Notes under the pieces: generated by a model | What the model was told of the DNA's origin: nothing | Databases searched by the model: none | Seen by the model: the letters and a program-made list of their open reading frames with translations, nothing else | Program-made: the position numbers and the translations under genes | Assembly (NCBI RefSeq): GCF_003663885.1 | Contig: NZ_RCCE01000003.1 | Span: forward strand, 124,001-188,000 | Length of the DNA: 64,000 nucleotides | Direction of reading: 5' to 3' | Source of the DNA: Litoreibacter meonggei | GTDB lineage: Bacteria > Pseudomonadota > Alphaproteobacteria > Rhodobacterales > Rhodobacteraceae | Part shown: positions 36,064-43,106 of the stretch, piece after piece | Layout: every line of letters starts with the position of its first letter | How positions within the stretch are numbered: the stretch's first letter is position 1

Positions 36064-37769
36064 TAATAATCTCGACTTTCAGGAGCAAACTCTTGAGCCT
36101 GGAAATAGACGCAGACCGAATATCTATCTGGTCTCTCGCCTATCTCGACCCGCCCACCTAATTGGATCGCAAAAGCGCTGATCAGCTCGGCCCCAAGACC
36201 GGTGCTTTCAATTTCGGCGGCTTCGCCAACAGAGTTTGCCAGCGTCAACACGCATTCCCTGTCATCTTGATGAAGCGAGACAGTAACCCAATCCGTAGAA
36301 CCTGCCGAAACGCCAACGAATTTCACGATGTTGGTCGCCGCTTCGGCTGCAAGCAATGATAACGGAACAGCCTGATCTGGATAGAGCAAGACGTCTTCAA
36401 TATCAATTTTGACATCCAAATCGACGTTCTCAGGCAATGCGACTTCAAACGTTTTCTCCACCACTTCGGAAATCAACGCGCCTACATTAACCATACCCCC
36501 ATGCTGAGATCGATATAAGTTTCGGTGGATCGTAGCGAGGCTGAGAACACGATTTTGAAGCCGAGCGAGCACCGATTTGGTCTCGTCCTCAGTGGCGGCT
36601 CGGATTTTCATGCTCATGATCGAGGAAATCAGTTGAAGGTTGTTTTTCACCCGATGATGGATTTCTTTAATCAAAACTCCCTTCTCGTGCAGAGCATCTT
36701 CAAGATTGGCTTCGTCTTGCACAATATTCTCCGTCATGCGGTCGAAATTATGCGACAGGTCCCGCAATTCATTTGGCATAGATTGGGTATTGTTTGTGTG
36801 TGCAAGGCTGCGATCCCGCGTGAAGGCATCCATATTTTTCCGCAATGTCGCTACGTGACGAAGCACGAGCAGATAGACGGACATCAACGCGACACCCATG
36901 CTTGCCATCCACATCAACAACGGAAAGAGGGACGGGCCAACATAGGCTGCGGCTTCATTAGCCAACCCGTCACCGACACGCCAAATACCGATAGTGGTCG
37001 CCGGGCTGCCTTCGATTGGGACGATCGTGTAAGTCCGCCGCTCACCTAACCGATTGCTAGCTTGGAAAGCATAGGACTGTCCGGTATTCAACTGGGCCAA
37101 GGCGCGCGATGCTGGCAACTCGTTACTTGCGTCTTCGATGCTCGCGCGGGCCGTTAGTACCGCCCCGTCAGTGTTGAAAGTTATAAGCTCTTCCAGCCCA
37201 AGATCGGTTAGGTCATCCGGCGTGTTAGGCAGCCCTGAATGTGGGATAGATACCGTTACGAACCCGGCAAATTTGTCGTTGATCTCATAAGGTTCCGAAA
37301 TAACAAAAACGGACTGTTTGCTAAGAGGAGCGTCCTCACTCACAACGATTGTGGGCTTCGGCGTCGCCATAAAGTTATTGAAACTCGCCCCACCCGAAAA
37401 GTCGTAGGTATCGCCGGATGACGTACAGGTCATCATACCTGTTTTTGGAAGAAGTCCGATAAAGCTATAACGCTGATTGGTATCAACGAATTTCCCCAAA
37501 TCTCGGTTACAGCGTTCTGGATTTTCAATAAAATCAGGCGCGATCGTCGCAAGAAACCGCGCGGTTCCAAAGGCGCGCTCAATGATAAGCTCTTCGGTCT
37601 TAGCGGCGCGACCAGTCACCGCAACAAGAGCAAGGTCTGCGTTTCGACCTGCCTCTTGGGCCACACGATTGGTCTGATAGACCGCAACGGCACCAAGCGG
37701 AAAAAGAGCCAGCGACAACAACACAACGATTTGCACGCTTAAACTGTTGTACCAAGGGGCGGTTTTCAC
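36063..37769 (-). CDS. Membrane sensor histidine kinase of the HWE/HisKA_2 type (general stress)
   Basis: A 568-residue kinase. Two membrane spans (about residues 12-31 and 278-303) enclose a periplasmic sensor domain; after a HAMP-like linker comes the HisKA_2 box with the phospho-accepting His in LIKEIHHRVKNNLQLISSI near residue 370, then an ATPase domain with LLAAEAATNIVKF (N box) and STGLGAELI (G box). Kinases of this type phosphorylate PhyR. Its gene overlaps ecfG upstream (ATGA) and the PLD gene downstream, so it is the likely stress input for this locus. The sensed signal is unknown. Confidence 0.88.
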   Translation of the reverse strand: MKTAPWYNSLSVQIVVLLSLALFPLGAVAVYQTNRVAQEAGRNADLALVAVTGRAAKTEELIIERAFGTARFLATIAPDFIENPERCNRDLGKFVDTNQRYSFIGLLPKTGMMTCTSSGDTYDFSGGASFNNFMATPKPTIVVSEDAPLSKQSVFVISEPYEINDKFAGFVTVSIPHSGLPNTPDDLTDLGLEELITFNTDGAVLTARASIEDASNELPASRALAQLNTGQSYAFQASNRLGERRTYTIVPIEGSPATTIGIWRVGDGLANEAAAYVGPSLFPLLMWMASMGVALMSVYLLVLRHVATLRKNMDAFTRDRSLAHTNNTQSMPNELRDLSHNFDRMTENIVQDEANLEDALHEKGVLIKEIHHRVKNNLQLISSIMSMKIRAATEDETKSVLARLQNRVLSLATIHRNLYRSQHGGMVNVGALISEVVEKTFEVALPENVDLDVKIDIEDVLLYPDQAVPLSLLAAEAATNIVKFVGVSAGSTDWVTVSLHQDDRECVLTLANSVGEAAEIESTGLGAELISAFAIQLGGRVEIGERPDRYSVCVYFQAQEFAPESRDY

Positions 37770-38320
37770 GCGGGTAGCCCCGGGTTACCCACAACAGCGA
37801 TCGTAGCACTATCGGTCAATTCAAGCGCGTCGTCCTCATCAAGGTGCAACAATTCCGTCAACTTCGCGCGGGCGCGGTTCACGCGGCTTTTGATCGTTCC
37901 CGTTGCCACGCCGCACATCTCCGCAGCATCGTCATACGAAAACCCTGACGCACCCACTAACATCAGCGCTTCACGCTGCTCGTCGGGAAGTTCATTAAGC
38001 GCCTGCTTGAAATCCATCATCTGAAGTCGCCCATCATGTTCCGGCTTTACTGACAAGGTATCCGTGAACACGTTGTCTACATCAGCGACTTCGCGGTTGA
38101 GTTTGCGACGTGAGGTGTAAAAATTGTTACGCAAAATTGTGAACAGCCAAGCGCGCATGTTCGTGCCCGGCTCGAACTTATCAATATTAGTCCATGCCTT
38201 AAGCACTGTATCTTGCATCATATCGTCGGCAGTCGCACGATTACGTGTGAGGCTCAAAGCGAATGCGCGAAGGGCAGGCAAATGCGTGACCACCTCATCT
38301 CTGGGATCAGGAGCGTTCAT
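37766..38320 (-). CDS. ecfG: General stress sigma factor (EcfG family)
   Basis: A 184-residue ECF sigma factor. Region 2 (SLTRNRATADDMMQDTVLKAWTNIDKF, NMRAWLFTILRNNFYTSRRK) and region 4 (LNELPDEQREALMLVGASGFSYDDAAEMCGVATGTIKSRVNRARAKL) match EcfG. Overlap with nepR on one side and the kinase on the other, and the divergent phyR, identify it. It should direct transcription from GGAAC-N16/17-CGTT promoters, several of which are in this window. Confidence 0.92.
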   Translation of the reverse strand: MNAPDPRDEVVTHLPALRAFALSLTRNRATADDMMQDTVLKAWTNIDKFEPGTNMRAWLFTILRNNFYTSRRKLNREVADVDNVFTDTLSVKPEHDGRLQMMDFKQALNELPDEQREALMLVGASGFSYDDAAEMCGVATGTIKSRVNRARAKLTELLHLDEDDALELTDSATIAVVGNPGLPA

Positions 38321-38481
38321 TTTTTTGCCTTCAGTTCTTCGTCTTGCGCGCGAAGAACAGTCAGTAGGTCGGTCAGCTGATCAGGCAGTTGATCCTGCTC
38401 GAATTCTGAAAAGACCTGCTTCAGGTTTTCTTTGATGTAATTTTCAATCTTGTCCTTTTTGGGATCTCGGTTACTTGCCAT
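38317..38481 (-). CDS. nepR: Anti-sigma factor NepR
   Basis: A 54-residue protein (KDKIENYIKENLKQVFSEFEQDQLPDQLTDLLTVLR) with the two short helices typical of NepR, which sequesters EcfG until phosphorylated PhyR binds NepR instead. Start at 38481 is the Met of MASNRDPKK; stop overlaps ecfG by four bases. The gene is too small to be recognised by length alone, but location between phyR and ecfG makes the call firm. Confidence 0.88.
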   Translation of the reverse strand: MASNRDPKKDKIENYIKENLKQVFSEFEQDQLPDQLTDLLTVLRAQDEELKAKK

Positions 38482-38522
38482 TAGAAATCGATGCCTCATC
38501 TGAAGAAATATCACACATAACT

Positions 38523-38548
38523 GGAACCAACTGTCGTCTAGGGTGTTT
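38523..38548 (+). promoter_or_regulatory. EcfG-type promoter of phyR
   Basis: GGAAC (38523-38527), 16 bases, then TGTT (38544-38547): one mismatch from the consensus. phyR starts 32 bases downstream. It almost fully overlaps the opposed nepR promoter at 38529-38554. Confidence 0.65.
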
Positions 38549-38554
38549 GGTTCC
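38529..38554 (-). promoter_or_regulatory. EcfG-type promoter of nepR-ecfG
   Basis: On the minus strand GGAAC (38554-38550), 17 bases, then AGTT (38532-38529). With the phyR promoter it forms an inverted repeat whose ends are GGAACCAA and TTGGTTCC, so each -35 box abuts the -10 box of the other. Confidence 0.55.
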
Positions 38555-38579
38555 CAGAAAAATCGAAAAAGGGAAAACC

Positions 38580-39389
38580 ATGAGCGACATCAGTGCAGAA
38601 CCAAATTTCACGGACCTTATTGCCGCTGAGCTACCTTACCTACGCCGTTACACCCGCGCTCTTACCGGATCCCAAACCCGCGGCGATACCTATACCGTTG
38701 CCACGCTTGAAGCCATTCTAAAGGACAGATCGCCATTTGAGAATGATGCTTCGACCAAAGTGAATCTGTTCAAATGCTTCCATTCGATCTGGTCGACATC
38801 GGGTCAGGCCCTCTCAGAGCCTGAAGACAACCTGCGTAGCCGTGCCCACGGGCTTCTGGCGAAACTCACCCCCTATTCGCGCGAAGCCCTGCTGTTAAGG
38901 ACAGTCGAAGAGTTCAGTTTGGCTCAAATCGCCACTATTATGCAGATTGATCTGGAAGATGTACGTCACCTGATCACGAAGGCGAACGAGGAACTGTCCC
39001 ACAGCGTCAAAGGCCGTATCATGATTATTGAGGACGAACCGATAATCGCAGCCGACTTGAAGGCGATTGTAACCAGTCTGGGTCATGAGGTTACAGGAAT
39101 CGCGCGCACACACCGAGAAGCCGTGGCGCTTGGAAAAGATCAAACGCCGGACTTGATCCTTGCCGATATTCAGTTAGCAGACAATTCTTCCGGCATTGAT
39201 GCGGTAAATGACTTGCTGGAGCTCATGGACGTACCCGTAATCTTTATAACGGCGTTCCCTGAACGACTTTTGACGGGCGACCGTCCGGAGCCGGCGTTCT
39301 TGATATCCAAGCCGTTCCAAGAAGCTCAGGTCCTGTCTGCTGTCAGCCAAGCTATGTTCTTCGCGTCAACGGAAACGCTGAAGGCATAG
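38580..39389 (+). CDS. phyR: PhyR, anti-anti-sigma response regulator
   Basis: A 269-residue protein. Residues 10-130 look like an ECF sigma factor (AAELPYLRRYTRALTGSQTRGDTY, LLRTVEEFSLAQIATIMQIDLEDV) and the C-terminal half is a receiver domain with the phosphorylated Asp in DLILADIQLADNSSG and the Lys in LISKPFQEAQ. Phosphorylation exposes the sigma-like domain to capture NepR and free EcfG. The ATG at 38580 follows GGGAAAACC. Divergent from nepR-ecfG. Confidence 0.95.
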   Translation: MSDISAEPNFTDLIAAELPYLRRYTRALTGSQTRGDTYTVATLEAILKDRSPFENDASTKVNLFKCFHSIWSTSGQALSEPEDNLRSRAHGLLAKLTPYSREALLLRTVEEFSLAQIATIMQIDLEDVRHLITKANEELSHSVKGRIMIIEDEPIIAADLKAIVTSLGHEVTGIARTHREAVALGKDQTPDLILADIQLADNSSGIDAVNDLLELMDVPVIFITAFPERLLTGDRPEPAFLISKPFQEAQVLSAVSQAMFFASTETLKA

Positions 39390-39401
39390 TCAAAAAAGTC
39401 T

Positions 39402-39426
39402 GCCCCGCACATTTGTTGTGCGGGGC
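39402..39426. terminator. Bidirectional intrinsic terminator between phyR and dps
   Basis: A perfect 10-base-pair stem GCCCCGCACA (39402-39411) / TGTGCGGGGC (39417-39426) with a five-base loop. An A run precedes it and a T run follows at 39431-39435, so it can end both convergent transcripts. Confidence 0.8.
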
Positions 39427-39436
39427 TACGTTTTTG

Positions 39437-39934
39437 TTAGTCTGCCGTAATCGCCCGCCACATCCACGCGGCCTGTTCGTGAAAGGCCGATCGCGCAGTC
39501 GCAAGGTCTTCTGTGACCGGGTCATTTTGTTCTCCTGCGATCTCGATCAAGGCATGTAAGCGGTGAGCAACGCGCTCATGATCATCTGCAAGGATGGCGC
39601 ACATCTCCCCAGCAGTCGGCGACTTGTTGTCGTCTTTGACAACCGATTTCTCAATAATCTCTTCCATAGCCATGGGGGCCATTTGACCAACTGCGCGAAT
39701 GCGCTCCGCCAACTTGTCGGCCGCAGCGAACATATCCTCGTACTGGGCCTCTGTCAGGTTGTGGATCGAGTAAAACAGCGGCCCTTCGACATTCCAGTGA
39801 AACGCGTGGGTCTTGAAAGTCAGCCGGTATGTATCTGCAAGTACTTGGCTCAAACCTGTTGCAATAGTCTCAGGCTTTCGAACTCCGGATGAGACTTCTT
39901 TTGGCGTCGCTACAACATTAAGTGGCTGTGTCAT
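39437..39934 (-). CDS. dps: Dps-family DNA-binding ferritin
   Basis: A 165-residue ferritin-like protein that oxidises and stores iron with peroxide and protects DNA. The ferroxidase residues are in FKTHAFHWNVEGPLFYSIHNLTEAQYEDMFAAADKLAERIR and AAWMWRAI ends the helix bundle. The N-terminal 20 residues are disordered-looking and may bind DNA. It follows the DUF1328 gene by 34 bases on the same strand and probably shares its EcfG-type promoter. Confidence 0.92.
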   Translation of the reverse strand: MTQPLNVVATPKEVSSGVRKPETIATGLSQVLADTYRLTFKTHAFHWNVEGPLFYSIHNLTEAQYEDMFAAADKLAERIRAVGQMAPMAMEEIIEKSVVKDDNKSPTAGEMCAILADDHERVAHRLHALIEIAGEQNDPVTEDLATARSAFHEQAAWMWRAITAD

Positions 39935-39968
39935 TGTCTGTCCTTTCTATCAAATGGGCGAGGCTGAG

Positions 39969-40130
39969 TTAGCTGCGGAAGGCGCGTAAAAGTAGTGTCC
40001 CGACGAACAGCAGTAAGAATACGAAGAACAGGATCTGTGCGATCCCTGCCGAAGCCGACGCGATACCGCCGAACCCAAAGACCGCTGCAACCAACGCTAC
40101 GACCAAAAAGACGAGTGAATAATAAAGCAT
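39969..40130 (-). CDS. DUF1328 family small membrane protein
   Basis: A 53-residue protein with two hydrophobic helices ([43 protein letters not shown] is the whole core). Such DUF1328 (YtjA-like) proteins are common members of alphaproteobacterial general-stress regulons; function is unknown. The ATG at 40130 has GGAGAACG upstream. First gene of a likely DUF1328-dps unit. Confidence 0.85.
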   Translation of the reverse strand: MLYYSLVFLVVALVAAVFGFGGIASASAGIAQILFFVFLLLFVGTLLLRAFRS

Positions 40131-40188
40131 TTTCGTTCTCCATTTTCCCAATTTTGCGCAAACCGTTGGCCGCGCTTTCTGAGTCACC

Positions 40189-40214
40189 AACCGTTTGTCA
40201 TGCGATCCGGTTCC
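40189..40214 (-). promoter_or_regulatory. EcfG-type promoter of DUF1328-dps
   Basis: On the minus strand GGAAC (40214-40210), 17 bases, then GGTT (40192-40189), one base off CGTT. The small membrane protein starts 59 bases downstream. Confidence 0.5.
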
Positions 40215-40237
40215 TAATCATTTGAAAAAAAGAAATT

Positions 40238-40262
40238 GGAACTACATCGGTTGTCCCGCGTT
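40238..40262 (+). promoter_or_regulatory. EcfG-type promoter of the DUF883 gene
   Basis: GGAAC (40238-40242), 16 bases, CGTT (40259-40262), an exact match. The DUF883 gene starts 32 bases downstream. Confidence 0.75.
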
Positions 40263-40293
40263 GAGCAGGAAGAAACGTATGAGGAGAAAAATC

Positions 40294-40629
40294 ATGGCAT
40301 CTACAATGACCAAGCTTAGCACCAAGTCGAAATCCGCTACCGCAGAGGATCTCGCTGAACAAATTGAGACCTTGCGCAACGATCTGGGATCGCTGACACA
40401 AACTATCGCTGATCTTGGGAAAGCGAAGGGTGACGAGGCCCTCGCAAGCGCCAAGTCAACCGCTGACAACGTTCGCGCCAAAGCGGCCGACTCCGCTGAG
40501 ACAGCTCGCCTTCAGGCGATGGAGCTCCAAGATCAGGCCAACGATTTCGTTAAGAATCAACCCGCAACCGCGCTCGGGATTGCGGCAGGGCTTGGGTTCT
40601 TAGTCGGCTTCTTTGGCGCGCGGAAGTAG
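40294..40629 (+). CDS. DUF883 (ElaB/YqjD-like) membrane-anchored protein
   Basis: A 111-residue protein with a long charged coiled-coil region (residues 15-85) and a C-terminal hydrophobic anchor (ATALGIAAGLGFLVGFFGARK). ElaB/YqjD relatives are tail-anchored inner-membrane proteins that bind ribosomes in stationary phase in E. coli; role here is inferred. The ATG at 40294 follows GAGGAG. A consensus EcfG promoter precedes it. Confidence 0.85.
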   Translation: MASTMTKLSTKSKSATAEDLAEQIETLRNDLGSLTQTIADLGKAKGDEALASAKSTADNVRAKAADSAETARLQAMELQDQANDFVKNQPATALGIAAGLGFLVGFFGARK

Positions 40630-40632
40630 TCG

Positions 40633-40968
40633 ATGTTCAACATTGAACAAAAGGTAGCAAAAACTGCCAGGAAAGTAGGTCTCCTATCCGGAGGCCTACT
40701 TCTATGTAGTATAGGGATTGGCTTTCTAACCGTTGCTGGGTGGCTTGCGTTAGCTCCAATCGTTGGCGTCCAGCTGACGGCAACCATAATGGCCGGCCTG
40801 TACTTGGGCGTCGGCTGCATTATGATTGGGATTAGCTCAAGAAACTCTCATAGCCCTGAATACCAGAAACAAGCTGAAGCGCCTGTAAAACCCGAAGGAC
40901 CACCGGTCATGCAAGCGTTCATGTTTGGCCTTCAGGCCGGCGCAAAAGCCGAGCAAGCGCGCCGTTGA
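40633..40968 (+). CDS. Small membrane protein, phage-holin-like (DUF1469-type)
   Basis: A 111-residue protein with two hydrophobic segments (LLSGGLLLCSIGIGFLTVAGWLAL and LTATIMAGLYLGVGCIMIGI) and a polar tail. It begins three bases after the DUF883 stop, a common pairing of DUF883 with holin-superfamily III-like proteins in stress operons. No lysis role is implied. Precise family name is uncertain. Confidence 0.65.
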   Translation: MFNIEQKVAKTARKVGLLSGGLLLCSIGIGFLTVAGWLALAPIVGVQLTATIMAGLYLGVGCIMIGISSRNSHSPEYQKQAEAPVKPEGPPVMQAFMFGLQAGAKAEQARR

Positions 40969-41116
40969 ACAGCGGCCCGACTCGACACCAAAGCGAAATC
41001 GATCGACCTAGGTCACCATAGACATCCCTTTTGGTGGCAGCATGCGTGCATGATGAAGCCCCCCTGCCAGAAGGTGCTCGTATGAGTACATCAATTTTCT
41101 AATCTATTTGTCTTGG

Positions 41117-41193
41117 TGGCGATCCCTGAAGGACTCGAACCCTCAACCTGCTGATTAGAAGTCAGCTGCTCTATCCAGTTGAGCTAAGGGACC
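41117..41193 (-). tRNA. tRNA-Arg (anticodon TCT)
   Basis: The minus strand folds as a 77-base tRNA: acceptor GGTCCCT pairs with AGGGATC, followed by discriminator G and an encoded CCA. The D arm includes AGCTCAACTGGATAGAGC, the anticodon arm has stem GCTGA/TCAGC with loop CTTCTAA (anticodon TCT), and the T arm contains GGTTCGAGTCC. It reads AGA codons. Confidence 0.95.
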
Positions 41194-41264
41194 GCTGCCC
41201 GCTTATTGCGAAAGGCTGACTTGAAACGCAAGGGCTTTGCTTCTTTATCGTCACTGGTTAAACG

Positions 41265-41277
41265 TGAACATAGTTCA
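41265..41277. promoter_or_regulatory. TetR operator, copy 1 (tetR leader)
   Basis: TGAACATAGTTCA, matching TGAAC-N3-GTTCA. It lies 10 bases before the tetR ATG and after a likely promoter (TTGAAA at 41221-41226), suggesting autorepression. Confidence 0.65.
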
Positions 41278-41287
41278 AGGGGGCCAT

Positions 41288-41896
41288 ATGGCGGGTAAAG
41301 TTCAAAAGAAGCGCGAAGATTTGCGCGCAAAGCTCATTGATCTTGCTGAGGAGCGGATCAAGGTCGGCGGCATCTCGGCAGTCCGCGCCCGTGATCTAGC
41401 CAAGGAAGCAGGCTGCGCGGTCGGAGCCATCTACAATGTCTTTGGTGACATGAACGATCTGGTGATGGCCGTGAATGCGCGCACGTTCAAACGCGTCGGT
41501 GCTCAGGTCTCCGCAGCGGTCGCAGAAGAACCGCCCGGCCATCCCGTCAAAACCATGATCGCGATGTCCCATGCCTACCTTCACTTCGCGCGCGACAACA
41601 CACCCGCATGGCGAACCCTTTTTGATCTAGAGGTTTCGACCGAGGAATCCGTGCCGAAGTGGTATCTTGAGGAACTGCAGAAGGTATTTTCGCTGATTGC
41701 TGATCCACTCAAGCGAATCTTCCCTGATATGTCGCCCGAAGATGTGAGTCTTATGACCCGCGGGCTGTTCTCTTCGGTGCATGGAATCGTGCTATTGGGG
41801 CTGGAGAAGCGTATTTCGGGCGTCCCTATCGACCAGCTTGAGCATATGATTACCCTTGTTTTCAGCCACTTAACCTCCACTCCGTCAAAAAAGTGA
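41288..41896 (+). CDS. TetR-family transcriptional regulator
   Basis: A 202-residue regulator. The N-terminal helix-turn-helix is in ISAVRARDLAKEAGCAVGAIYNVFGDMNDLVMAV (residues 28-62), typical of TetR, with a ligand-binding C-terminal domain of the WHG/TetR_C_33 type (WRTLFDLEVSTEESVPKWYLEEL). The ATG at 41288 is preceded by AAGGGGG. Four TGAAC-N3-GTTCA sites flank the gene, one before it and three between it and pspA, so it most likely represses itself and pspA. The inducer is unknown. Confidence 0.88.
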   Translation: MAGKVQKKREDLRAKLIDLAEERIKVGGISAVRARDLAKEAGCAVGAIYNVFGDMNDLVMAVNARTFKRVGAQVSAAVAEEPPGHPVKTMIAMSHAYLHFARDNTPAWRTLFDLEVSTEESVPKWYLEELQKVFSLIADPLKRIFPDMSPEDVSLMTRGLFSSVHGIVLLGLEKRISGVPIDQLEHMITLVFSHLTSTPSKK

Positions 41897-41906
41897 ACAT
41901 TGTTCA
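41894..41906. promoter_or_regulatory. TetR operator, copy 2
   Basis: TGAACATTGTTCA, a near-perfect palindrome; it begins at the tetR stop codon (TGA at 41894) and lies upstream of the pspA promoter. Confidence 0.65.
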
Positions 41907-41916
41907 AAATATTTCT

Positions 41917-41929
41917 TGAACAATGTTCA
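41917..41929. promoter_or_regulatory. TetR operator, copy 3, over the pspA -35 box
   Basis: TGAACAATGTTCA. It overlaps TTGAAC (41916-41921), a plausible -35 element that pairs with TATCTT (41938-41943) at 16-base spacing. Binding here would block RNA polymerase. Confidence 0.65.
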
Positions 41930-41950
41930 GAAACTCGTATCTTGAATTCA

Positions 41951-41963
41951 TGAACGGCGTTCA
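41951..41963. promoter_or_regulatory. TetR operator, copy 4, downstream of the pspA -10 box
   Basis: TGAACGGCGTTCA, the most diverged spacer of the four. It sits about at the expected pspA transcription start, 30 bases before the ATG. Confidence 0.55.
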
Positions 41964-41992
41964 CGAAGCGCTACCATGTAGGAGAGACCAAG

Positions 41993-42670
41993 ATGTTTTT
42001 GACTTTGAAGACCCTTATGACCGGTGCGAACGCCCGGGCCGAAGAAAAGGTCCGCGACGTCTATGCCATCGAATTGATTGAACAAAAGACACGTGAAGCC
42101 TCAAGCAGCCTCGCCGCTGCCAAGGCGACGCTTGCCAGCCTGATCCAACGCCACCGCGGCGAGGATCGCCAGGTCCGCTCGATAGAGGCCCGCGTATCTG
42201 ACCTTACTGATCGTGCCACGAAGGCGCTGGACGATGACAACGAAGCCATGGCCTCCGAGGCAGCCAACGCGATCGCCCAGCTTGAAAACGAGCTGGAGGT
42301 CCGCCGCCAGACCCTCGCACGCCTTGATCAACGCATCATGCGTCTGCGTCAAAGCATTGAGACCGGCCACCGACGCATCATCGACCTGAAGCAAGGCGCC
42401 ATCACCGCTAAGGCTGTGCGCTACGAGCAGTCGATACAAGCCAAGCTGAACACAACCCTGCAAGGGCAATCCAGCGTGGCCGAGGCGGAAGAGCTGATCG
42501 CAAACGTCCTGAAGAAGGACGACCCGTTCGAGCAGGCAGAAATCCTCGCCGATATCGACCGCGACCTGAGCCACGAAACGCTCGCCGATCGTATGTCTGA
42601 CGCCGGATACGGTGCCGCGACGCGGGCCACGGGGGCAGATGTCCTCAAGCGCCTGAAGTCCAAGAAATAA
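41993..42670 (+). CDS. pspA: PspA/IM30 family envelope-stress protein
   Basis: A 225-residue coiled-coil protein of the PspA/IM30 (ESCRT-III-like) family, with long helices from residue 15 to 150 (VRDVYAIELIEQKTREASSSL, MASEAANAIAQLENELEVRRQTLARLDQRI). PspA coats and repairs damaged inner membranes. No PspF or sigma-54 site was seen; instead three TetR operators precede it. It is followed 40 bases later by the yiaA-like gene. Confidence 0.85.
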   Translation: MFLTLKTLMTGANARAEEKVRDVYAIELIEQKTREASSSLAAAKATLASLIQRHRGEDRQVRSIEARVSDLTDRATKALDDDNEAMASEAANAIAQLENELEVRRQTLARLDQRIMRLRQSIETGHRRIIDLKQGAITAKAVRYEQSIQAKLNTTLQGQSSVAEAEELIANVLKKDDPFEQAEILADIDRDLSHETLADRMSDAGYGAATRATGADVLKRLKSKK

Positions 42671-42709
42671 GCCAATTCAAACGCAATATCCAAGACAAGG
42701 AATACTCCA

Positions 42710-42997
42710 ATGAACAACGCATTCAAATCCGACAACGCCCTGATCATGATGGTGAACTTGGCTGGTGTTTTTATCGCCTACGGCATGCTGGCCCTATCGC
42801 TTTACATGTCCCCTGACGTGCCGCTGGCCACCAAAGGTTACTGGGGTATCGGTATCCTGATGCTGTCGCTCAGCTTGGTGAACTTCGTGAAATACCGTTT
42901 TGACGAGCGGATCAACGAAGACCGCATCCAGCAGATCGAACGCGCCAAGAACGAGAAAATCCTCGAGGACTACGTGACGGTCGACAAAGCTGCTTAG
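42710..42997 (+). CDS. YiaA/YiaB family inner-membrane protein
   Basis: A 95-residue protein with two hydrophobic helices (NLAGVFIAYGMLALSLYM and GYWGIGILMLSLSLVNFVKY), the YiaAB two-helix domain, and a charged C-terminus (FDERINEDRIQQIERAKNEKI). The domain's function is unknown; here it accompanies pspA, so it may anchor or sense for it. A strong terminator follows. Confidence 0.8.
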   Translation: MNNAFKSDNALIMMVNLAGVFIAYGMLALSLYMSPDVPLATKGYWGIGILMLSLSLVNFVKYRFDERINEDRIQQIERAKNEKILEDYVTVDKAA

Positions 42998-43014
42998 CCG
43001 ACCCTCACGATAGC

Positions 43015-43047
43015 AACCGCGCCCTCCTCCCCGGGGGCGCGGTTTTT
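43015..43047 (+). terminator. Intrinsic terminator after pspA-yiaA
   Basis: Stem AACCGCGCCC (43015-43024) / GGGCGCGGTT (43035-43044) followed by a T run to 43047. It ends the pspA transcript ahead of plsC. Confidence 0.85.
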
Positions 43048-43106
43048 CTTGATTAAAGCACGCAAAACTTGTCCCTTGGGTGGACCAAATAAAAAGAGAC
43101 CCCCGT

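Noticed and set aside
40969-41116. Small gene or attachment repeat upstream of the tRNA
   Set aside because: Only short partial repeats (GCATGCGTGCATG) were seen, without coding potential.
41117-41193. tRNA-Arg as attachment site of an integrated element
   Set aside because: No integrase gene and no second copy of the tRNA end were seen in the window.
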